This document shows positions 53,336 through 61,916 of a stretch of 64,000 bases of DNA, one piece after another (the first letter of the stretch is position 1; the number at the start of each line of letters is the position of its first letter). Origin of the DNA: Mycobacterium sp. ITM-2016-00316 (GTDB taxonomy: Bacteria > Actinomycetota > Actinomycetes > Mycobacteriales > Mycobacteriaceae); assembly GCF_002968335.2 (NCBI RefSeq), contig NZ_CP134398.1, positions 4,154,001-4,218,000 of the forward strand. Direction: 5' to 3'. Under the pieces are notes generated by a model. It searched no databases. It was not told the DNA's origin and saw only the letters and a program-made list of their open reading frames with translations. A program made the translations under genes and the position numbers.

Positions 53336-54050
53336 CGGCTCGTCACTCCCCCGTCGACCACCAGGTAGGTACCGGTGATGAACGACGCCTTCGGTGACAT
53401 CAGGAACGCCACCGCCGCGGCCACCTCTTCGGGATCACCGATGCGCCCCAGCGGCGCGGCCTGCACGAAACTCTCGCGCACCTCGTCGACATCCAGCGCG
53501 ATCTGCAGCATCGGGGTGCGGATGAAGCCCGGGCACACGGCGTTGATCCGGATACCGGACGGGCCGAGCTGGGCGGCCATCGACCGGGTCAGCCCGAGCA
53601 GCCCGGCCTTGGACGCGCAGTAGGCCGGGATGAACGGATTGGCCGTCAGCCCTTCGATACTGAGATACCGACGACCGCGGGCCCACCGCCGGAGCGGGCA
53701 CTGGCCTCCAGCTGGGGCAGCAGTTGTTGCACCAGCATCGCCTGCGCGCGCAGGTTCACATCGAGCACCGCGTCCCACGATTCCTCGGTGTAGGCGCCCA
53801 CCGGCTCTGGGATCACCCGACCCGCGGCATGCACCAGACCGTCGACCCCGTCGATCGCCTGGATCGCGGCCTCCGTCGCCGCGCTGTCGGTGACGTCGAC
53901 GACGTCAGCGGGCATCCCGAGTTCGGCGGCCACCTCGGTGACCTCGGGGGCGAGATCCCACAACACCACCTGCCGCCCATCGGCCACCAGCGCCTGCGCG
54001 CTCGCCCGCCCGATACCCGACGCCGCCCCGGTGACCACCACTGCTGCCAT
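53326..54050 (-). pseudogene. Frameshifted SDR oxidoreductase
   Basis: Two overlapping frames encode one SDR of about 240 residues. The first (54050 down to about 53650) has VVVTGAASGIGRASAQAL and ends [12 protein letters not shown] then stop. The second frame continues as [20 protein letters not shown] (catalytic YxxxK) through [11 protein letters not shown] to 53326. Homology would be restored by one extra base in ATCTC-AGTATC at about 53656-53668, so a single-base deletion broke the gene. It could also be a sequencing error. The intact relative in the window is at 27096. The reaction, if functional, is oxidoreduction of a hydroxy/keto group. Confidence 0.85.
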
Positions 54051-54064
54051 GGGCAGAACCTAGG

Positions 54065-54832
54065 TCAGCAAGTGCGCCGTTCGTGCGGCTTTGCGCCACG
54101 TGCCGCCCGGACCACGTCATCGGTGAAGCGTTCCAGCAGCACGGCCTGGGTGGCGGCGAGGTGCTTGCGCGCGATGCGTTCGGCTTCGGCCGCGTTACCC
54201 GCGGCGATCTCGTCGACGAGCCTGCGGTGGGTACGTACCGCGCCACGAGCCTCGGCAGGTGACGGATACTCGCCGCGCTTGACGACGTAGTCGGCCCACT
54301 TCTCCTCCTGCGCCGACCACAGCGCGACCAGACTTCCCACTACGTGACGCACGGTGGCATTCGGGGTGTATTCGACCACCAGATCATGGAATTCACGCGC
54401 GATGCGGGTGAACGCGGCGCCGTCGCCAACCGCTTCTGCGCAGGCGTCGACGTTGCGGGTCAGAGCCGGCACCACCGTCTTGAGCCGATCCGTGCGGCGC
54501 GCCACCTCGGCCACACACAACGGCTCCAGCAACTGCAGGCCGGCCGCCAGATCGCCGAGTGACACGGCGGATCCCTGCAGCGCCAGACCCAAGTGGTACG
54601 CCGCCGACGACTCGCTGGGCCGGTGCACTTCGGCGCCGCCGACACTGCCGCGGCGCACCGTCACCAACCCCTCGGTCTCCAGGATGCGCAGCGCCTCACG
54701 GACCGACGGATAGCTGACGCCGAACTCGGTGACCAGCTGGTCCTGGGTGGGCAACCGGTCGGCACCGGCCAGGATCCGGTCCCGCAGCTCGCCCGCGACG
54801 GTCTCGGCGATGCGGTGTTGCGGGGTGCGCAT
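54065..54832 (-). CDS. GntR-family (FadR-type, FCD) regulator
   Basis: A 255-residue regulator. The winged helix shows in ETVAGELRDRILAGADRLPT, QLVTEFGVSYPSVREALRIL and EGLVTVRRGSVGGAEV; an all-helical FCD domain follows. ATG 54832 has TAGTAT 7 nt upstream (minus strand), so it too looks leaderless. It is divergent from four acyl-CoA dehydrogenase genes across a perfect 20-bp palindrome, which is almost certainly its operator. A ligand that is a carboxylic acid or acyl-CoA fits the FCD family. Confidence 0.92.
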   Translation of the reverse strand: MRTPQHRIAETVAGELRDRILAGADRLPTQDQLVTEFGVSYPSVREALRILETEGLVTVRRGSVGGAEVHRPSESSAAYHLGLALQGSAVSLGDLAAGLQLLEPLCVAEVARRTDRLKTVVPALTRNVDACAEAVGDGAAFTRIAREFHDLVVEYTPNATVRHVVGSLVALWSAQEEKWADYVVKRGEYPSPAEARGAVRTHRRLVDEIAAGNAAEAERIARKHLAATQAVLLERFTDDVVRAARGAKPHERRTC

Positions 54833-54845
54833 GGAACAAATACTA

Positions 54846-54865
54846 GCAATCCTTATAAGGATTGC
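54846..54865. promoter_or_regulatory. Perfect 20-bp palindrome, GntR operator
   Basis: GCAATCCTTATAAGGATTGC reads the same on both strands. It lies in the 48-bp gap between the GntR gene and the first acyl-CoA dehydrogenase gene, between their -10 boxes, so binding would block both promoters. Confidence 0.85.
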
Positions 54866-54867
54866 CC

Positions 54868-54873
54868 TACGAT
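54868..54873 (+). promoter_or_regulatory. -10 box for the acyl-CoA dehydrogenase operon
   Basis: TACGAT lies 7 nt before the GTG at 54881, with no ribosome site in between; it supports a leaderless start and abuts the GntR palindrome. Confidence 0.6.
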
Positions 54874-54880
54874 CGCGGAC

Positions 54881-56038
54881 GTGGACTTCGATATGGGGCC
54901 GGACGCCGCCGCGCTGCGCGGCGAGCTGCGCGATCTGGTGAAAGCGCATATCGCCGAGGACTATCTGGGCGCCTTCACCCATGACCCCGACGACCTGGCG
55001 GTGGCGCAGGCCTTCTGCCGACTGCTCGCCGAGCGCGGGCTGCTGTGCATGTCCTGGCCGACCGAGTTCGGCGGTCGGGCTTCCTCACCCTGGGAGCAGA
55101 CCGTGGTGCGCGAGGAGATGTGGGCGCACCACGAACCGCGCGGCGCGCAGTACATGGGCGTCAACTGGGTGGGGCCGATCATCATGCGCCACGGCACCCC
55201 GGAGCAGCAGGCCAGACACCTGCCGCCGATCGCGGCCGGTGACGTGATCTGGTGCCAAGGGTTTTCCGAGCCGGAGGCCGGCTCGGATCTGGCGTCGCTG
55301 CGGACCTCGGCGGTGCGCGACGGCGACGGCTGGGTGATCAACGGCCAGAAGATCTGGACCTCCTACGCGACGATGGCGCAGTGGTGTTTTCTGCTGGTGC
55401 GAACGTCCAAGATAGGAAAAGAACCGGCTCGAAAAAAACAACACGGCCTGACGATCTTCCTGGTGCCCATGTCGGATCCGGCGATCACCGTGCGCCCCAT
55501 CCAGACGATGATGGGCCCGCATCACCTCAACGAGGTGTTCTTCGATGACCTGCGGGTGACCGATGCCGATGTGCTCGGCACGGTGGACGATGGCTGGACG
55601 GTGGTGCAGAGCGTGCTGGCCTTCGAGCGCGTCGGCATCGCCCGCTATGCCCGCTGCGAACGTCTGCTGCAGCTGGCCCCGAAAGCCCTCGGCGAGCACT
55701 GGGCCGAGCTGCCCGAGGAGCTGCGCGGCCGCTGGGCGCGGATGCTCACGCACTGCCGACGGGCGCGATTGATGGCCTACCGGCTGGTGGCACTGCAGGC
55801 CGAGGGTCAGGTGCGCCCCACCGATTCGGCGGCGTACCGCATTGCGGTCACCAAGCTCGACCAGGACAGCGCCGAGGTACTGATGGAGATCATTGCCGCA
55901 CTACCCGACGGGGTTTCGCGCATCTTCACCGCCGAGGTGGAGGACCACTGGCGGTACTCGCAGCCCTCGACGGTGTCCTCCGGCAGCATCGAGATGCAAC
56001 GCATCCTGCTGGCCCGCACCCTGTTGGCGGCATCGTGA
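54881..56038 (+). CDS. Acyl-CoA dehydrogenase, first of four
   Basis: A 385-residue FadE-type protein starting at GTG 54881 (VDFDMGPDAAAL). It has QGFSEPEAGSDLASLRT, WVINGQKIWTS, and the C-terminal STVSSGSIEMQRILLAR, where Ser-Gly replaces the Glu-Gly of classical enzymes. This is the FAD-binding partner of an alpha2beta2 pair with the next, shorter protein (4-bp overlap). The A-rich KIGKEPARKKQH insert at about residue 180 has poor local GC and looks like a small recent change. The operon is under the GntR regulator. Confidence 0.92.
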   Translation: MDFDMGPDAAALRGELRDLVKAHIAEDYLGAFTHDPDDLAVAQAFCRLLAERGLLCMSWPTEFGGRASSPWEQTVVREEMWAHHEPRGAQYMGVNWVGPIIMRHGTPEQQARHLPPIAAGDVIWCQGFSEPEAGSDLASLRTSAVRDGDGWVINGQKIWTSYATMAQWCFLLVRTSKIGKEPARKKQHGLTIFLVPMSDPAITVRPIQTMMGPHHLNEVFFDDLRVTDADVLGTVDDGWTVVQSVLAFERVGIARYARCERLLQLAPKALGEHWAELPEELRGRWARMLTHCRRARLMAYRLVALQAEGQVRPTDSAAYRIAVTKLDQDSAEVLMEIIAALPDGVSRIFTAEVEDHWRYSQPSTVSSGSIEMQRILLARTLLAAS

Positions 56039-56955
56039 ACATCGATTTGAGTCCGGAAGCCCGCGAGTACGGTGAGCAGGCCCTGCGGGCTTTCGAGTCC
56101 GCGGGCGGCGATGCGCTGCTGCAACGCGCCGAAGCCGATCCCTCCCAACGGGAATCGCTCGTCGGGGCGGTGCTGAAAAGTCTGGGCGCCTGGGATCTGG
56201 AGCCGCGCAGCGACACCGACTCCGCCGAAGCCGCGGCCGCGTTGTGCCGCAGCGCCGGGTACTGGGGTCTGCCCTACCCGTTGGCCGAGCGGCTGTCCCG
56301 GCCCGCCGATATCGACGCCGACGGGCTGATCGTGGTCGCCGGTCCCGCCCCGGCCGCCACCATCGCCGGTGTCGAGGGCAGCTGGGCGACAGTCACTGTG
56401 GACGGTCGCCGGGCGCGGGTGACGGGCACCGCCGACGCCCGGACGGCCTTCGTCACCTCGCTGCAACTCACCGACCTCGACGACGCCGGTGCCGCGGATG
56501 TCGCGTTGGCCCTTGTGCTGCCGTGCTGGACGCTGCTCGGGATGCTGGACCGCGCCATGGCGCTCACCATCGCCCATGTGAAGCTGCGACAGCAGTTCGG
56601 TCAGCCGCTGTCGGGATTCCAGAGCGTGCAGTTCCAGCTCACCGACGCCGAGGTGGAGCGCAGCGGCCTGGAGATGCTGGCCCGCTATGCGCTGTCCACT
56701 GTCACCGGACCCGACGCGCTCGCCGACGCGCTGGCCCTGCGACTGGCCGCGCTGGAGGCCGCCGAGGTGGTGTTCAAGGTGACCCACCAACTGCACGGCG
56801 CCGTCGGCTTCTGCGATGAGACCGTGCTGTCCTGGCTCTCGCGCTACAGCCAGCCGCTGCGGCGGCTGCCGCTGGGGCTGTCGGCGACCCGCGCGCAACT
56901 GACCGCACTGTTGGGTACCCGCGGCCTGACCGGACTGTACAGCGACGCAACATGA
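56035..56955 (+). CDS. Acyl-CoA dehydrogenase small partner, second of four
   Basis: A 306-residue protein starting at GTG 56035. The N-terminal half is divergent; the helical C-terminal domain is evident in HVKLRQQFGQPLSGFQSVQF and FKVTHQLHGAVGFCDE. It should pair with the 54881 product. It overlaps both neighbours by 4 bp, so the subunits are made in equal amounts. Confidence 0.88.
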   Translation: MNIDLSPEAREYGEQALRAFESAGGDALLQRAEADPSQRESLVGAVLKSLGAWDLEPRSDTDSAEAAAALCRSAGYWGLPYPLAERLSRPADIDADGLIVVAGPAPAATIAGVEGSWATVTVDGRRARVTGTADARTAFVTSLQLTDLDDAGAADVALALVLPCWTLLGMLDRAMALTIAHVKLRQQFGQPLSGFQSVQFQLTDAEVERSGLEMLARYALSTVTGPDALADALALRLAALEAAEVVFKVTHQLHGAVGFCDETVLSWLSRYSQPLRRLPLGLSATRAQLTALLGTRGLTGLYSDAT

Positions 56956-58121
56956 CTCAGGACATCGAGCAGTTTCGCGACCGCGTCCGGCAGTGGTGCG
57001 ACGAACACGTGCCCACCGATTGGCGCGCCGCCCAGACCGGGGTGAGCGACGACGAGTACGTGCGCTTCCAAAAGTCCTGGTTCGCCGAGTTGCACACCGC
57101 GGGTTTCGCGGTGCCGCACTGGCCTGCCGAGTGGGGCGGCGGCATGTCGGTGGCCGAACAGATTGTGCTGTACTCCGAACTCGCCGCCCATGACGCACCC
57201 CGGCTGGTGCTGGCCTTCGTCGGGATCCACCACGCCGCCTCCACGCTGCTGGCCGCGGGCACCGAGGAACAGCGCCGCCGCCACCTCCCGGCGATCCTCG
57301 ACGGAGAGATCTGGGTGCAGGGGTTCTCCGAGCCCGAGGCCGGATCCGATCTCGCCGCCCTGCGCACCACGGCGCGCAGCGACGGTGCCGACTTCGTCGT
57401 CAACGGTCAAAAGGTCTGGGCCAGTGGCGGTCTGCACGCCGACTGGTGTCTGCTGCTGGCCCGCACCGATCCGGACGCCAAGAAACGGCACGGCATCTCG
57501 TACTTCCTGATGGACATGAAATCCCCTGGCATCGAGGTCAGGCCGATCAAGCAGGCCACCGGTGAATCACACTTCTGCGAGGTGTTCCTCAACGACGTCC
57601 GGGTGCCCGCCGCCAACCTGGTGGGCCCGGTGAACAAGGGGTGGCAGGTCGCCCAGGAGACGCTCGGCGCCGAACGGGGAATGACGATGCTCGAGCTCGC
57701 CGAGCGACTCGGCAACGCCGGCTTCCGCTGGCTGGTCGCCGAATGTGCGCGCGCGGGTGTACTCGCCGATTCACTGGTGGCGGATCGGCTGGCGCAGTTC
57801 GAGATCGAGATCACCGGGCTGCGGGGGCTGTGCCGCGGTCTGGTCGAAGGCCGAAGTGACGGCCAGGCCGACGCCTCGGTGGTGAAGCTGTTCTACAGCG
57901 AACTGCTGCAGCGGCTCACCGACTTCGGCGCCCAGATCAGCGGCCTGGCCGGGCACACCGTGCTGGCCAAACCCATATCGAGCGGCTGGGAATCCGGCGC
58001 GTGGGTACTCGATTTCATCGGCTCCTGGGAATGGACCATCCCGGGCGGTGCCAGCGAGATCCAGCGCACCATCATCGGTGAGCGCGGACTGGGCCTGCCC
58101 CGTGAACCGGCGGGAGCATGA
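56952..58121 (+). CDS. Acyl-CoA dehydrogenase, third of four
   Basis: A 389-residue FadE-type protein with QGFSEPEAGSDLAALRT, FVVNGQKVWAS, and WTIPGGASEIQRTIIGERGLG, again with Gly-Gly in place of the catalytic Glu-Gly. It resembles FadE26/FadE34-like heterotetramer subunits. ATG 56952 overlaps the preceding stop. With the 58118 product it makes a second alpha2beta2 enzyme, so the operon encodes two successive or alternative dehydrogenations. Confidence 0.92.
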   Translation: MTQDIEQFRDRVRQWCDEHVPTDWRAAQTGVSDDEYVRFQKSWFAELHTAGFAVPHWPAEWGGGMSVAEQIVLYSELAAHDAPRLVLAFVGIHHAASTLLAAGTEEQRRRHLPAILDGEIWVQGFSEPEAGSDLAALRTTARSDGADFVVNGQKVWASGGLHADWCLLLARTDPDAKKRHGISYFLMDMKSPGIEVRPIKQATGESHFCEVFLNDVRVPAANLVGPVNKGWQVAQETLGAERGMTMLELAERLGNAGFRWLVAECARAGVLADSLVADRLAQFEIEITGLRGLCRGLVEGRSDGQADASVVKLFYSELLQRLTDFGAQISGLAGHTVLAKPISSGWESGAWVLDFIGSWEWTIPGGASEIQRTIIGERGLGLPREPAGA

Positions 58122-59140
58122 TGACACGCGACTTCGCCGATCTGCATCCGGAACTGCGGGCGGTGGCCAGGAACCTGCTGACCGCCGGGCATCCGGACTG
58201 GACGCTGCTCACCCAGGCCGGCTGGCCAGGCCTGGAGATCGCGGAGTCACTCGGCGGCGCCGAGGTGTCCTTTGCCGAAACCGCGGTCGTCGCCGAGGAA
58301 CTCGGACGGGCCGCCGCACGCAGCAGCCACCTCGGCGTCAGTCTCGGCATCGGCGCACTGCTCGCGCTGCCCCCCGACACCGCCCGCGATGAGGCGTTGT
58401 CCGCGGCCGCCGACGGCACGGAATTGCCGGTCGCCGTGCTGAGCACAGGTGAGCGCCCCAGCATCGGTTTCACCCTGGCGGCCGGCGGGCTCAGTGGCAC
58501 TGCCGATTTCGTGCCGGACGCCACCGAGGCAACCCGGCTGCTGATTCCCGCCCAGGACTCCGAGGGCACGCCCACCCTGGTGCAGATCGATCCGGCGGCC
58601 ACCGGGCTGCTGGTCACGGCGCAGCCGACGCTCGATGAGACCCGTCGGCTCGCCACGGTCACCGCCGACGGTGTGCAACCCACCCAGGTATGGCCGTTCC
58701 CGGCCACGCAACACCTGCTGGACCGTGGGACTGTCGCGGTCGCCGCCGACAGCCTCGGCCTGGCCGAGGCGATGCTGGCCGCGACCGTCGACTATGTGGG
58801 GATACGGCACCAGTTCGGCCGACCCATCGGTTCGTTCCAGGCGGTCAAACACGCCTGCGCGGACATGCTGGTGCAGATCCGGGTGACGCGCTGCCTGGTC
58901 GAGGCCGCCGTCGACGCGGTGGCCGCGGGTTCCGATGCCCAGACGGCGGTGTCCATGGCCAAGGCGTATGCATCCGACATCGCGGTGGCCGTCGCGGGCA
59001 AGGCGATGCAACTGCACGGCGGTATCGGGTACACCTGGGAAAGCGGCGTGCACACCTACCTCAAGCGAGCGACCCTGAACCGGTCACTGTTCGGGTCCCC
59101 GACCGCGCACCGGCGCGCACTGGCGACGCGCTTCCGATAA
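58118..59140 (+). CDS. Acyl-CoA dehydrogenase partner, fourth of four
   Basis: A 340-residue protein starting at ATG 58118 (an alternative ATG is at 58121). GIRHQFGRPIGSFQAVKHAC and KAMQLHGGIGYTWESGVHTY form the recognisable C-terminal domain. It is longer than the 56035 partner but also lacks the normal FAD-site EPxxGSD loop. It ends the GntR-controlled operon. Confidence 0.9.
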   Translation: MMTRDFADLHPELRAVARNLLTAGHPDWTLLTQAGWPGLEIAESLGGAEVSFAETAVVAEELGRAAARSSHLGVSLGIGALLALPPDTARDEALSAAADGTELPVAVLSTGERPSIGFTLAAGGLSGTADFVPDATEATRLLIPAQDSEGTPTLVQIDPAATGLLVTAQPTLDETRRLATVTADGVQPTQVWPFPATQHLLDRGTVAVAADSLGLAEAMLAATVDYVGIRHQFGRPIGSFQAVKHACADMLVQIRVTRCLVEAAVDAVAAGSDAQTAVSMAKAYASDIAVAVAGKAMQLHGGIGYTWESGVHTYLKRATLNRSLFGSPTAHRRALATRFR

Positions 59141-59177
59141 CGCTGCCGGCCGGTCGGACGTGTGCCATCGTGCTGCT

Positions 59178-59693
59178 ATGCCTCGGGGGTCGATGGTCGC
59201 GCCGGCACTGATCGCCGTGGCGGCAGTCGTGTCGTGCTCGGTGCCCACCGACAAGAGCGTCAGCCGGGAGCGGCTACAGGACCAGATCGTCGAGGAGGTC
59301 ACCGAACAGTCGGGTGCCGCGCCGGATTCGGTCAGCTGCCCGGGCGACCTCCAGGCATCCGTCGGGGCCACCATGGAATGCACGCTGGCCGATGGCGGGC
59401 AACAGCGCGACGTCCGCGTGACGGTCGGCAGCGCCGAGGGCGACCAGGTCGGCCTGCTCATCGAGCAGACGATCGGCAGACAGACCGTCGCCGAACAGAT
59501 CACCGAGCAGATCCGCAGACAGATCGGCCGGGCGCCGCAGTCGGTGAGCTGCCCGGCCGATCTCAGCGGCGACGCGGGTGCCACGCTGCGCTGCGAACTC
59601 ACGGATTCCGGCAAGACCTACGGCGTGACGGTGACGACCGTCAACCGTGGTGAGGTGACCTTCGACATCAAGGTCGACGAGCAGCCGCAGTAG
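59178..59693 (+). CDS. Lipoprotein with two DUF4333 domains
   Basis: A 171-residue exported lipoprotein. The start ATG 59178 gives a short signal ending in VVSC (lipobox, Cys20). Two homologous DUF4333 domains follow, each with the pair SCPxDL...GATxxC: VSCPGDLQASVGATMECTL and VSCPADLSGDAGATLRCEL. DUF4333 is a mycobacterial cell-envelope domain of unknown role. It is next to an LpqM-like peptidase and another DUF4333 gene, so an envelope-associated set is likely. Confidence 0.88.
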   Translation: MPRGSMVAPALIAVAAVVSCSVPTDKSVSRERLQDQIVEEVTEQSGAAPDSVSCPGDLQASVGATMECTLADGGQQRDVRVTVGSAEGDQVGLLIEQTIGRQTVAEQITEQIRRQIGRAPQSVSCPADLSGDAGATLRCELTDSGKTYGVTVTTVNRGEVTFDIKVDEQPQ

Positions 59694-59724
59694 TCGAGGA
59701 CAGAGGTCCCCCGCCGCGCCTTGT

Positions 59725-59730
59725 TAGCCT
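59725..59730 (+). promoter_or_regulatory. -10 box of the leaderless lipoprotein peptidase gene
   Basis: TAGCCT precedes the ATG at 59737 by 6 nt with no Shine-Dalgarno sequence, so the transcript would start at the A of ATG. Confidence 0.65.
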
Positions 59731-59736
59731 GTCGGC

Positions 59737-61185
59737 ATGCACCGACGGGCCGGACGCCTCGCTCGATGGCTCAGCGTTGCGCTCATCACGGCGCTGGCAC
59801 TCACCGGATGCGGCACCACCATGCTCGACGGCCGCGCGGTGTCGATGCTCTACGACCCGTCCCGCGCCGGCGGGTTGCCCGCCAGTGACGGCCCCAGCGG
59901 GCCTCGCCCCGACGCGCCCGCTCCGACCCGCACCGCGGAGAACAGCGATGGCGGCCCGGTCGATCAGCTGGCCCTACGGGCCATCGACGATCTGGAGCAG
60001 TTCTGGTCGGAGAACTGGAACGGGGCACTGACCGGGACATACAGTCCGGTCGCCGGGCTGGTGTCCTATGACGCCGCCGACCCGGACACCCCGCAGGTCT
60101 GCGGCAACGACCTTTACGGTCTGTCCAACGCGTTCTACTGCTTTGACGCCGACGTGATGGCCTGGGATCGCGGCGAGTTCATCCCCGGGGCGGCGCAGTA
60201 CTTCGGTGAGATGGGTGTCGTCGGCGTGATGGCCCACGAATACGGTCACGCCGTGCAGGCCAAGGCACATCTGGTGGAGAAGTCCACCCCGGTGTTGGTC
60301 AAGGAACAGCAGGCCGACTGCTTCGCGGGGGTCTATCTGCACTGGGTCGCCGCCGGGAAATCGCCGCGTTTCGCGCTGAGCACCGGCGACGGTCTCAATC
60401 ACGTTCTGGCCGGGGCGATCTACATCCGCGACCCGTTGATGACGCAGGAAGAGGCGATCCTCACCGGTGATGCACACGGATCGGCGCTGGATCGGATCAG
60501 CGCCTTCCAGATCGGGTTCAGCGGGAACGCCGATCAGTGCGCGGCCATCGACATGGAGGAGATCATCGAACGCCAGGGCGACCTGCCGAAGTTCCTGTCC
60601 TACGACTCCTATGGCGATCCGAGCGCCGGCAACAGCGTCATCGACGCCGATCTGCTGAACAGTCTGATGAACACGCTCGCGGACGTCTACTCGCCCGACA
60701 ACCCGCCCGCCCTGAACATGGAGATGGCCAGTTGTCCGGACGCGGAGTCCATTTCGCCCGCGGCGTACTGCCCGGCGACCAACACGATCAACGTCAACCT
60801 GCCAGCCCTGCAGGAGCTGGGCACCCCGAAGTCCGAGGAGCAGGGCGTGCTGCTGCAGGGCGACAACACCGCGTTGTCCATCATCACTTCTCGCTATGCG
60901 CTTGCCGTGCAACAGGAACGCGGCATCCCGCTGGAGTCGCCGGTGACGGCGCTGCGCACGGCCTGCCTCACCGGGGTGGCGCAGGGCCGGATGGCCGAGC
61001 CGGGAAGTCCGTTGACGCTGTCGGCCGGGGATACCGACGAAGCGATCTCGGGACTGCTCACCAATGGTCTGGCGGCCAGCGACGTCAACGGCGTGACGGC
61101 CACGGCCGGCTTCACCAGGATCCTGGCCTACCGGGCCGGGCTGTCCGGTGATCCCGAGCAGTGCTACGAACGGTTCTCGGCATGA
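59737..61185 (+). CDS. Lipoprotein zinc metallopeptidase, LpqM-like
   Basis: A 482-residue lipoprotein. The signal peptide ends in the lipobox LTGC with Cys25. The zinc site is MAHEYGHAVQ (H167-E168-x-x-H171), and the acidic third ligand is probably in EQQADCFAG. This fits the neutral zinc metallopeptidase family; size, lipobox and motif resemble mycobacterial LpqM, which is implicated in DNA transfer in M. smegmatis. I have not confirmed orthology. It acts outside the membrane and is flanked by two DUF4333 genes. Confidence 0.88.
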   Translation: MHRRAGRLARWLSVALITALALTGCGTTMLDGRAVSMLYDPSRAGGLPASDGPSGPRPDAPAPTRTAENSDGGPVDQLALRAIDDLEQFWSENWNGALTGTYSPVAGLVSYDAADPDTPQVCGNDLYGLSNAFYCFDADVMAWDRGEFIPGAAQYFGEMGVVGVMAHEYGHAVQAKAHLVEKSTPVLVKEQQADCFAGVYLHWVAAGKSPRFALSTGDGLNHVLAGAIYIRDPLMTQEEAILTGDAHGSALDRISAFQIGFSGNADQCAAIDMEEIIERQGDLPKFLSYDSYGDPSAGNSVIDADLLNSLMNTLADVYSPDNPPALNMEMASCPDAESISPAAYCPATNTINVNLPALQELGTPKSEEQGVLLQGDNTALSIITSRYALAVQQERGIPLESPVTALRTACLTGVAQGRMAEPGSPLTLSAGDTDEAISGLLTNGLAASDVNGVTATAGFTRILAYRAGLSGDPEQCYERFSA

Positions 61186-61246
61186 GCGACGCTTGCGGAG
61201 CGAATCAACAAACGCCATGCGGGACCCGAGCCTGCGAGGGAACCGC

Positions 61247-61912
61247 ATGACCCGGCCACCGGATCCTTCCCAGCAACCGTGGTGGGCGCGCCCGGGTGGC
61301 GCGCCCGCACCGCACGGGCAGCCGCGACACGGCGCGCCTGGGCACGGCGCACCGCCGCCGTCGGGCCCGCCGCCCCGCCAGCCCTATCCGCCTGCCCCCC
61401 AGCAGTATCCGCCGCACCGGCAATCGCCACCGCCGGGGTACCCTCCGCCCCCGCAGCGGGTCCCCCCGCCGCCGCAATACCCGCCGCAACAGCAGCAGCG
61501 CCCGGCGCCCGTCATCGACCCGAACCGCTACACCCTGCCGCCGGGTCCGCCGTCATCGCACCGCGCACCCTCGAAGAGGTCAGGGCCCGACAGACGCACC
61601 GTGCTCATCGGCGCCGGGGTGGCCGTCGCACTGGTGGTCGCCGGCGTGGGCCTGTGGCAGTTCCTCTTCCGCGACGCCACCGTCATCAACGTCGAGCAGG
61701 CCGAGGCGGGCGTCCGCGAGATCCTGTCGGACCCGATCAACGGGTACGGCGCCAACAGCATCAGCGCGCTGCGGTGCAATGACGGCAGGGACCCGTCGGC
61801 GGCCAAGGGCGACAGCTTCACCTGCGCCGTCGAGATCGACGGGACCGTCCGCCACGTGTATGTCGAATTCCAGGACGACAACGGCACGTTCGCAGTCGAC
61901 GGTCCCCGGTAG
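61247..61912 (+). CDS. Proline-rich membrane-anchored DUF4333 protein
   Basis: A 221-residue protein starting at ATG 61247 (GAGGGA upstream). A proline/glutamine-rich cytoplasmic N-terminus of about 120 residues (QPYPPAPQQYPPHRQ and similar) leads to RRTVLIGAGVAVALVVAGVG, a single membrane helix, then an extracellular DUF4333 domain with the ALRCND...FTCAVEID cysteine pair. The long proline-rich tail may bind a partner inside the cell. An ATG-bearing GCG-rich sequence at 61182 resembles the start region at 7106 and is probably not used. Confidence 0.88.
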   Translation: MTRPPDPSQQPWWARPGGAPAPHGQPRHGAPGHGAPPPSGPPPRQPYPPAPQQYPPHRQSPPPGYPPPPQRVPPPPQYPPQQQQRPAPVIDPNRYTLPPGPPSSHRAPSKRSGPDRRTVLIGAGVAVALVVAGVGLWQFLFRDATVINVEQAEAGVREILSDPINGYGANSISALRCNDGRDPSAAKGDSFTCAVEIDGTVRHVYVEFQDDNGTFAVDGPR

Positions 61913-61916
61913 TCGG

